A stretch of 13,076 nucleotides of DNA from Hymenobacter sp. J193 (lineage in GTDB: Bacteria; Bacteroidota; Bacteroidia; Cytophagales; Hymenobacteraceae), in contig NZ_JAJONE010000005.1 of NCBI RefSeq assembly GCF_024700075.1, forward strand, positions 1 to 13,076. Direction: 5' to 3'. Of the stretch, positions 7,355 to 13,076 are shown piece by piece (within the stretch, counting starts at the first letter, position 1; each line of letters opens with the position of its first letter). The position numbers were made by a program, and so were the translations under genes. A model generated the notes under the pieces. The model saw nothing but the letters and a program-made list of their open reading frames with translations. It did not search any database and was not told the origin of the DNA.

Positions 7355-7392
7355 CCGGTAAATCGACCCCGTTTTTTAGGGGCCTAAACCGG
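7355..7392. terminator. Candidate hairpin between convergent genes, copy B
   Basis: CCGGT (7355-7359) and ACCGG (7388-7392) flank an inner CCCC/GGGG stem (7367-7370, 7379-7382) with a T-rich loop. It follows the DUF1259 stop in the 199-bp gap before the converging small gene. A second small hairpin, CACCG-GGGG-CGGTG, lies about 20 bp further on. Convergent genes make a two-way terminator plausible, but the stems are short. Confidence 0.35.
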
Positions 7393-7549
7393 AAAAGTAC
7401 CACGCGCCGGCACCGGGGGCGGTGGGGAGCAAAACCGCACGGATTCCAAGGTCGGTCTGAGAAGCTACATTATGTTAAGGGATAAAACCGGGACGACGGA
7501 CCCGGAGTAGTCCTTTCCTCCACTGCCCCCTAAATCCTACTCGGGCCAG

Positions 7550-7828
7550 CTATTCGGCTAGCGGAGCCGGCAGGGCCGGGACGAAGTCGTCAAAGACCTC
7601 ATAGCTCAGGATCTGATAGCGGCGAGCGTAGGCCCGCAGGTGAATGGCGATAATCCGCTCCCTGGTGGCACGATCGGAGCCCGGGGTATACTCTATCACC
7701 ATCATGCGCTTCTCGGCCTCCTGAGCAAGCAGAAAATGGCAGGGAATGGCTTGTTGTTCGGCCTCGGTCAGGTGCACGGCGTTTTCCGGCCGCAACACGA
7801 CGAGTTCCAGGTAGATTTTTTGCCGCAT
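7550..7828 (-). CDS. Hypothetical 92-aa protein downstream of rep, copy B
   Basis: A 92-aa product (MRQKIYLELVVLRPENAVHL to DDFVPALPAPLAE) whose ATG lies 10 nt after the rep stop on the same strand, so it is very probably co-transcribed with rep. It is soluble and mixed alpha/beta in look, with an acidic Pro-rich C-terminus. A central stretch RATRERIIAIHLRAYARRYQ is basic and helical. There is no signal peptide, membrane segment or recognised motif. The family is unknown to me. Position suggests a replication or copy-number accessory, but there is no direct evidence. The sequence is unchanged between copies A and B. Confidence 0.65.
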   Translation of the reverse strand: MRQKIYLELVVLRPENAVHLTEAEQQAIPCHFLLAQEAEKRMMVIEYTPGSDRATRERIIAIHLRAYARRYQILSYEVFDDFVPALPAPLAE

Positions 7829-7838
7829 GGGAAAAGGC

Positions 7839-8788
7839 TTAGGCAGGCTTCACGACTTTGGCCGCGACCAGGCCCAGGCGCACGAGCAGCAGGCCCCCCG
7901 GATTACGAGATGCCTTGACCTTGCCCGTTTTCAGGTCGTGATTGTAGCGGTTCACTTCCGCGACGTGGGCCGCACTGGCCAGGATGGTTTGGCGGTGCTT
8001 GGCGTCGGTGATGCGCAGCTCGTCGAGGATGCGGGCGGCGTTGTCGAGGTGGCTCTGTTGGACGCCCGGCACGTCCTGAGCGGTGGCCACTAGGTCGAAA
8101 GGAATATTGTCGGCTAAAGCTTGAGGTTTGACCTTAAACGTAATGTTTTTGAAGGTTTTACCACGCTTTTCTAACTCATAGCTAATGTGCAACTCGGTGT
8201 GCTCATTGATTTGCTTAACGGCTATGTCCAATACGCTTTTCCTGAAATCACTGGTCCTAGGCATCTTATCAATGCCTTTATCGTCAAGTAGCCCGAGCAT
8301 TCTCTTAAAATCTTGAATGTCATGCTTTTTGGTTTCGCCTAAGTCCTTCCACTGGCTACAAATCGGATAAATCCGCTTAGCATATTTGCTAGTGAGGCGT
8401 AGTGCCGATGCTAGGCCATAGCTGGTGAAATTGCTTTGAAGCTCAAATAGATAAGGGATAATTTTGTCAGAAAGTGAGACTTCTATGATGCCTAATCCTT
8501 TGAGGTACTCCACGCTGCGGAACATCCAGAGCTGCACATGACGCTCTGGAGTTTCTACCTCAAACATTCGAGAGCCCATATCCTCAGTGGCTTTCCGCAG
8601 ATAAGCCAAATCATATTTTTGCCAGTTAAAGCCGATAACTCCTTAATATTTAGCTCATAAGTGTCAGACTTCTGGTCCTTACGCAGCTTTGAAACCAAGA
8701 AGAAGAATAAGTCAAGCTGTAATTCAGTGTACTCATAGCGAGCATTCGTCAGAGCATTGTGTTGCCGGATTTCTAATTCTTTGCTCAT
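7839..8788 (-). CDS. Rep_3-family replication initiator, copy B (one-base frameshift)
   Basis: Plasmid replication initiator that should bind the iterons at 8858-8979. Restoring one base gives 316 aa. N-terminal motifs NALTNARYEYTELQLDLFFFLVSKL and ELSALTGK(K)YDLAYLRKATEDMGSRMFEVE are typical of the first winged-helix domain of Rep_3 (PF01051). Residues ~138-220 (AKRIYPICSQWKDLGE, FRKSVLDIAVKQINEHTELHISYE, GKTFKNITFKVK) match the second. The C-terminal ~90 residues end in KASRNPGGLLLVRLGLV. As given, the frame breaks at the plus-strand T-run 8616-8620 (five Ts, six needed), and copy A has the same run. The ATG at 8788 gives the conserved N-terminus. The C-terminal third is clearly more GC-rich than the rest. 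The 92-aa gene follows 10 nt after the stop. Confidence 0.88.
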
Positions 8789-8815
8789 GGTGCTTATTCA
8801 TTGATTTCGAGCGTA

Positions 8816-8836
8816 ATTATACGCGGAAAACGGGTT
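8816..8836 (-). promoter_or_regulatory. Candidate rep promoter/operator with inverted half-iteron, copy B
   Basis: Same arrangement as in copy A: minus-strand TATAAT beside AACCCGTTTT, the iteron core in opposite orientation to the array. It lies between the iterons and the rep ATG, fitting Rep autoregulation. The half-site is clear; the promoter element is uncertain. Confidence 0.4.
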
Positions 8837-8857
8837 ATAAAAACAAATATCACTTTT

Positions 8858-8979
8858 AAAACCCGTTTGAGACCCATTAAAACCCGTTTTCAAACCCATT
8901 AAAACCCGTTTGAGACCCATTAAAACCCGTTTGAGACCCATTAAAACCCGTTTGAGACCCATTAAAACCCGTTTTCAAT
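8858..8979. repeat. Iteron array (replication origin), copy B
   Basis: Same array as in copy A, with five full repeats (21, 22, 21, 21, 21 bp) and a sixth partial one running into an inverted TTGGGTT half. Repeat number and sequence are unchanged between copies A and B, which is unusual for long-separated arrays and fits reads of one molecule. Confidence 0.88.
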
Positions 8980-9042
8980 TGGGTTAACAGACTAAAAATT
9001 AGCGCGTTATGAAGCCCTCAAATAGAACAAAGCTTTACAAAT

Positions 9043-9056
9043 ACACCAATTGGTGT
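9043..9056. repeat. 14-bp perfect palindrome, copy B
   Basis: Same ACACCAATTGGTGT palindrome as at 3754-3767. The A-run just after it (9066-9072) has seven As, against eight in copy A. Confidence 0.5.
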
Positions 9057-9154
9057 TCGCGCGAGAAAAAAAGCTTTTAGGGACTGGTCAGGGGTACAAC
9101 GGCGCGAGCCAAACAAAAACAGCAAAGTCCTAGAAGCCAGTGACTTGCGCGCAT

Positions 9155-9194
9155 TTTATAAACTATATATTATTGGTAATCAATAGTTTATAAA
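9155..9194. repeat. AT-rich 12-bp inverted repeat, copy B
   Basis: Arms 9155-9166 and 9183-9194, perfect reverse complements with a 16-nt AT-rich spacer, as in copy A. It marks the boundary between the AT-rich origin side and the purine-rich GC side. Confidence 0.55.
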
Positions 9195-9526
9195 CCTTAT
9201 TGTTGAGCTTATGTACTGCTTTGAACTTGGGAATGCTACGGCCACGGAAACGGAAGCAGCTGAGGAAGCGGGCGGAGTTAGGAACAAAAGGGGAAGACGA
9301 CAGCACCGGGACCGGGGACACATTAGCAGGTGGGATGGTGGCCAGGTGGTGCAACTGGTGGCCAGGGCGAGGTGGCCAAGTTGCCGGCAAGGGGAACACT
9401 AGGAGCAGCCGGTAGAAGGCAGCAGAAGGGGCACAGAGAAAAGACAGGGCCAGGGGTTGCGCGTGCGTGTGGGGAGCCGTACCTTGTGGGCTGTTCTGGA
9501 ATCGTTCAACGGTTTTCGCAAGATGT
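9195..9526. other. Gene-free purine-rich stretch, copy B
   Basis: Counterpart of 3907-4238, with the same plus-strand G/A bias and the same three GGTGGCCA repeats. I see no gene in it. Conservation between copies says nothing about function here because the copies are near-identical throughout. Confidence 0.4.
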
Positions 9527-9561
9527 GTTTCCTGAATCGCGCTTCGCGCAATCCAGGAAAC
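9527..9561 (+). other. Candidate oriT hairpin upstream of mobC, copy B
   Basis: Same imperfect hairpin as at 4239-4273: arms 9527-9542 and 9546-9561, loop TTC, two mismatches, 48 bp before mobC. Confidence 0.5.
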
Positions 9562-9609
9562 CCGTTCGCCCGTTGGGCTCACTACACTTGCCCCTTCGGG
9601 GACCTACCT

Positions 9610-10002
9610 ATGGCCGACCTATCCGCCCCTGATTCACCTCCCCACCGCCCCCGAAAAGGAGGCCGGAAGGCTAGCCCACTAGCCGAAAAACAGCGCCACG
9701 TCGTGAGCGTTCGGCTGACCGACGCCGAGCACGAGCGCCTGACCCAGGAAGCCGAACGGTACCAGCTGAGCCAGGGCGAAGTGCTGCGGTCGGTGTGGCG
9801 GAAACAGAACACGGCCACGAAACTGCAGGCCCCGCCGACCCCGGAGGAAGCGCGGCAGCTGGCGCAGCTGGCCGGCATGGCGGCGAACCTGAACCAGCTC
9901 ACCAAGCTGGCCCAGTTGGGCCAAGACCAGCGGACCGGAGCCACAACGGTACTCGGGCAGATGCACCACCTGTTGAAGCGGCTCACGGGCGAGGCGGTAT
10001 GA
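9610..10002 (+). CDS. mobC: Mobilization accessory protein MobC, second full copy
   Basis: Intact 130-aa copy, same as 4322-4714 except for His102 to Gln (cac to cag) in the conserved NLNQLTKLA(H/Q)LG helix and one silent change (ttg to ctg) near the end. The ATGA overlap with the relaxase is kept. These base substitutions, unlike the homopolymer indels, are not the commonest long-read error and may be real variants or poor consensus. Confidence 0.88.
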   Translation: MADLSAPDSPPHRPRKGGRKASPLAEKQRHVVSVRLTDAEHERLTQEAERYQLSQGEVLRSVWRKQNTATKLQAPPTPEEARQLAQLAGMAANLNQLTKLAQLGQDQRTGATTVLGQMHHLLKRLTGEAV

Positions 10003-10942
10003 TTGGCAAGGTGAAGGTGAACCAGTCGTTCGGGGCCATGTGCCGGTACGTGCTGCAGGAGCAGGCCCCCGGCAAAGGAGCCGAGGTGCTGGCCGCGCAC
10101 GGGGTGCGCACGGACAGCGCCGAGCATATGGCGGCAGACTTCGACGCGGTGCGGGCCATGCGGCCCGGATTAGGGAAGGCAGTACTGCATGTCGCGCTGG
10201 CCTTTCCGGTCGAGGAAAAGGAGAAGCTGACCAATGAGGTGATGGGCCGCATTGCCCAGGACTACCTAAAGGGGCTGAACATCGACCCGGAGAACACGCA
10301 ATGGGCCGTGGTGCGGCACCAGGACAAGACCCACCCGCACATGCACCTGGTGGTGAACCGGGTGGATTTGGACGGGCAGACGGTGAGCGACCAGTTTATT
10401 CGCTCCCGCAGCGTGGACGTGTGCAAGGGTATCGAGCAGGAGTATGGGCTGATCGTGGCCGACCAGGTAGGCCGCAAGCAGGCCCGCGAAATCGGCCCGA
10501 CCCCGGCCCAGGCGAAAGCCACGACCCCGAAAGAGGAACAGTCGGCCGAGTGGAGCCGCGCCCGCCAGGACATCGGCCGCGCCCTGAGCTACACAGCTGG
10601 CCACGCCCGCAGCTTCGACGAGCTGCGCGAGGCGCTGCGCCCCGAGGCATCGAGCTGGAGCTGACACGGCGCAAGGACGGGAGCCCGGCCGGGGTGGTGT
10701 TTGCCCAGGACGGGCACCGGGTGAAGGGCAGCCAGGTGGGCCGCGCGTACAGCGCCGGCAATCTGGAGACGGGCTTTGCCAAGGCCCGGGAGCTAGGCCA
10801 GGACCCGGCCCAGGCGTGGCAGCAGGTGGGCCAGGACTACGCGCTGGCCAAGCTGGCGGCCGAGTACGCCCAGGCCAAAGAGCGACAGGCCCAGCAGCAG
10901 CCGAGCAAGCAGCAGTCCCGAGGCTTTGAGATGGGGGATTAA
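9999..10942 (+). CDS. Relaxase, copy C (frameshifted after residue ~214)
   Basis: Identical to the intact relaxase through the catalytic Tyr17 and the H112-P-H114-M-H116 motif. The C-run 10640-10643 then has four Cs where the intact copy has five. The frame ends at 10664 with EASSWS instead of RGIELEL, while the normal tail continues in another frame to the usual stop. The whole nuclease domain precedes the break, so even a real truncation might leave nicking activity. A homopolymer error is more likely because copies A and B each show a different count or base here. Confidence 0.82.
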
Positions 10943-10959
10943 TTTTTTAGCAACGACGT

Positions 10960-11474
10960 ATGCAAGAGCTACTTCAAGACATAAACGCGCTACGGCGGGG
11001 CATCGAGGCGCTGAACAAGCGCAGCTTAGAGCAGGGCAAGCCGGTGAGCCGGGCCGAACTGGACGAGGTGCTGGCCAAGGTGAAGCAGGAAGTGCGCTTT
11101 ACCATCAACTACCAGGGCGTAGCGGAGGCCATCCAGCCGCACCTGGCCACGCCGGCGAAGGTGGAAAACACGCTCACCATGGGCACGGCGCAGCTGCAGC
11201 AGGTGATTGACCGGATTCCGCGCAGCGTGCCCGTGGTGGGGAAGTATGGGGCTTTACCAGTATACGGCTGGGGTTGGGGGTGATTGCGTTGGTGCTATCC
11301 CTAGTCAGCCTGAGCACCTACCTCTGGCAGCAGAAAGCGGCAGCAGAGGCGCAGGTCGTGGTGCTGCAGCAGGAGCAGGCCAAGAAAAAGCGGGCACTGG
11401 ATTGGCTGACCAAAGGCTATTGGGACTTGAAACGGGACAATCCGAAAGTGATCAAAAAGTATTTCCCACAGTAG
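10960..11474 (+). CDS. Coiled-coil single-pass membrane protein, copy C (frameshifted)
   Basis: Same gene as 5673-6188, with four Gs at 11238-11241 instead of five, as in copy A. The open frame stops at 107 aa before the membrane segment. The membrane segment and coiled coil follow intact in the next frame. Residue 81 is Gln as in copy B. Two of three copies have the short run, so the truncated form cannot be dismissed by majority alone; protein character favours the 171-aa form. Confidence 0.7.
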
Positions 11475-11608
11475 GGCTTTTAGAGGTCTTCTCAGGAAAC
11501 GGAGAATACAGCACGTTAAGCGCCCACAAGCCGCGTCCTGAGCACAGAGAAGGAACAGTCAACCGTTTACCTTACGTACCCTAAGCCGTCTCATTCATTC
11601 CTTGTTCT

Positions 11609-12636
11609 ATGTCCGATTCCCGTTTTTCCCGCCGTGACTGGCTCAAAACCACGGCGCTGGCCACCACGCCGCTGCTGCTAGGCCCCTTGCCCTCCTTCGC
11701 CGAAGCCCCGGCCCCCGGCAACACCCCGCCGCTGAGCGCGGCCGACATTGCCGCCATCGAGGCCGCGATGGGCAAGAAAGGGGCCTACGTTGAAGCGCAG
11801 GCCACGCACAGCACCCCGTTGCCGCGCAACGACTTGAAAGTGACCATCAAGGGGGAGCCGGTGCCCATTTCCTTCGGCTTCGGCGGGTGGGTGGCCATCA
11901 AGCACACGCTCGACGGCAAATCAGCCATGCTCATGAGCGACACGGTGCTACTGCAAGAGGAAGTTAACCCGCTTATGTCGGCCGCCCTGGCCCAGGGGCT
12001 GGAAATCGGGGCCGTACACAACCACTTTTTTACGAAGAACCGCGCATCTTCTACATGCACATCCACGGCATGGGTGCCCCGGCCGAGCTGGCCCGCAAGT
12101 TTGCCGCCGCGCTGAAGGACTCCAAGTTGCTGCCGGCCAACCAGCCGAAGCCCAGCGGCGGCACCCCGGCCGCGCAGGCGGGCAACAACGCTACGTCGGC
12201 CCCCGGCCCGCCCACCGGCAAGGAGCTGTTTGATATTCCGGCGCTCGACAAAGTGGTGCAGTACCAGGGCACGGTGAACGGCCCCACCTACAAGTATACC
12301 GTGGGCCGGGCGGACCTGCAATCGGTGATGATGGGCACGGAAATGACCGCCGCCATTGGCCTGAACTCGTGGGCCGCGTTCGCCGGCAAGCAAGCTGACG
12401 CGCATGTGGCCGGCGACATTGCTATGCTGGAGCACGAAGTAAACCCGGTTATCAAGGCCCTGCGCGCCCACAATCTGGAGGTCGTGGCCGTGCACAACCA
12501 CATGCTGTTTGACCAGCCGCGCATGATGTTCCTGCACTACTACGGCCGCGGCCCCGCCGCGCAGCTGGCTACCGGCTTCCGTGCCGCCCTCGACCAGTTG
12601 GGCAAGGGCAAAGCGGGCATGAAGATGAAGCACTGA
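11609..12636 (+). CDS. Tat-exported DUF1259 (LppY/LpqO-like) protein, copy C (one-base frameshift)
   Basis: Same gene, with the same missing base as copy B before the T-run 12026-12031. The twin-arginine signal, first-half domain and second-half domain are otherwise complete. The out-of-frame tail RASSTCTSTAWVPRPSWPASLPPR is not protein-like, whereas the next frame gives MHIHGMGAPAELARKF, which continues the family. Confidence 0.84.
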
Positions 12637-12640
12637 CGCG

Positions 12641-12678
12641 CCGGTAAATCGACCCCGTTTTTTAGGGGCCTAAACCGG
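12641..12678. terminator. Candidate hairpin between convergent genes, copy C
   Basis: Same CCGGT/ACCGG and CCCC/GGGG nested stems as in copies A and B, just after the DUF1259 stop. Tentative for the same reasons. Confidence 0.33.
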
Positions 12679-12835
12679 AAAAGTACCACGCGCCGGCACC
12701 GGGGGCGGTGGGGAGCAAAACCGCACGGATTCCAAGGTCGGTCTGAGAAGCTACATTATGTTAAGGGATAAAACCGGGACGACGGACCCGGAGTAGTCCT
12801 TTCCTCCACTGCCCCCTAAATCCTACTCGGGCCAG

Positions 12836-13076
12836 CTATTCGGCTAGCGGAGCCGGCAGGGCCGGGACGAAGTCGTCAAAGACCTCATAGCTCAGGATCT
12901 GATAGCGGCGAGCGTAGGCCCGCAGGTGAATGGCGATAATCCGCTCCCTGGTGGCACGATCGGAGCCCGGGGTATACTCTATCACCATCATGCGCTTCTC
13001 GGCCTCCCTGAGCAAGCAGAAAATGGCAGGGAATGGCTTGTTGTTCGGCCTCGGTCAGGTGCACGGCGTTTTCCGG
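12836..13076 (-). CDS. Hypothetical 92-aa protein downstream of rep, copy C (partial, start beyond window)
   Basis: C-terminal part of the small gene, cut by the window end. An extra C at 13006-13008 breaks the frame compared with copies A and B. This is probably a sequence error at the end of the contig. Confidence 0.55.

Larger units (their letters stand above)
5034..10321. repeat. Tandem plasmid unit, copy B (complete, 5288 bp)
   Basis: The only complete unit in the window and the best reference copy. The boundary is arbitrary, since it only reflects where the window begins in the circle. Intact relaxase (starting at 4711 in the preceding lap) and the intact membrane protein occur only here. 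rep and the DUF1259 gene each lack one base. If both are restored the true circle would be about 5290 bp. Confidence 0.93.
10322..13076. repeat. Tandem plasmid unit, copy C (partial)
   Basis: Third lap, ending inside the 92-aa minus-strand gene. Copy C shares the DUF1259 one-base deletion with copy B. It has its own frameshift in the relaxase (C-run 10640-10643) and an extra C at 13006-13008 near the window end. Extra errors near both window ends are what falling read coverage at contig ends would give. Confidence 0.92.

Noticed and set aside
1..13076. Three separate gene copies as true gene duplication or a transposable element
   Set aside because: The repeats cover the whole window head to tail without flanking sequence, target-site duplications, terminal inverted repeats or transposase. 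A circular replicon read more than once explains it.

Overview
The window is about 2.5 head-to-tail copies of one ~5.29 kb unit: copy A 1-5033, copy B 5034-10321, copy C 10322-13076 (partial). The copies are almost identical in sequence and gene order. They differ by single-base indels, mostly in homopolymer runs, by a few substitutions, and by one 256-bp deletion at the very start. The simplest reading is a small circular plasmid written out more than twice around the circle by a long-read assembler, with poorly polished ends. A genuine plasmid multimer cannot be excluded from sequence alone.

The unit is a small mobilizable plasmid, probably from a GC-rich member of the Bacteroidota such as Hymenobacter or a relative. 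This is inferred from the relaxase style (an SFxxxxxYVLxx N-terminus and HPHMHLVVNR motif), the Rep_3-type initiator, the GC-rich codon use and the lack of clear Shine-Dalgarno sequences. It is not proven.

Layout, using copy B plus its left neighbour. Plus strand: a candidate oriT hairpin (4239-4273); mobC (4322-4714) overlapping a relaxase gene (4711-5655) by ATGA; a coiled-coil/single-membrane-segment protein (5673-6188); then a separate cargo gene for a Tat-exported DUF1259 (LppY/LpqO-like) protein (6323-7350). Minus strand, convergent: the Rep_3 initiator (8788 down to 7839) followed after 10 nt by an unrecognised 92-aa gene (7828 down to 7550). Upstream of rep are an iteron array (8858-8979), a half-iteron in inverted orientation in the rep leader, a 14-bp palindrome and an AT-rich 12-bp inverted repeat. 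A purine-rich, gene-free stretch then runs to the oriT candidate.

Working model: Rep binds the iterons to start replication and represses itself through the inverted half-site. MobC and the relaxase form the relaxosome at the hairpin upstream of mobC, and transfer relies on a helper element because no type IV secretion genes are present. The DUF1259 protein is the only obvious non-backbone gene. Several genes are frameshifted as given: rep in both copies, DUF1259 in all three, the membrane protein in copies A and C, and the relaxase in copy C. In every case one restored base gives a full-length family-like protein (316 aa for Rep, 342 aa for DUF1259), so I treat these as probable sequence errors rather than gene decay.
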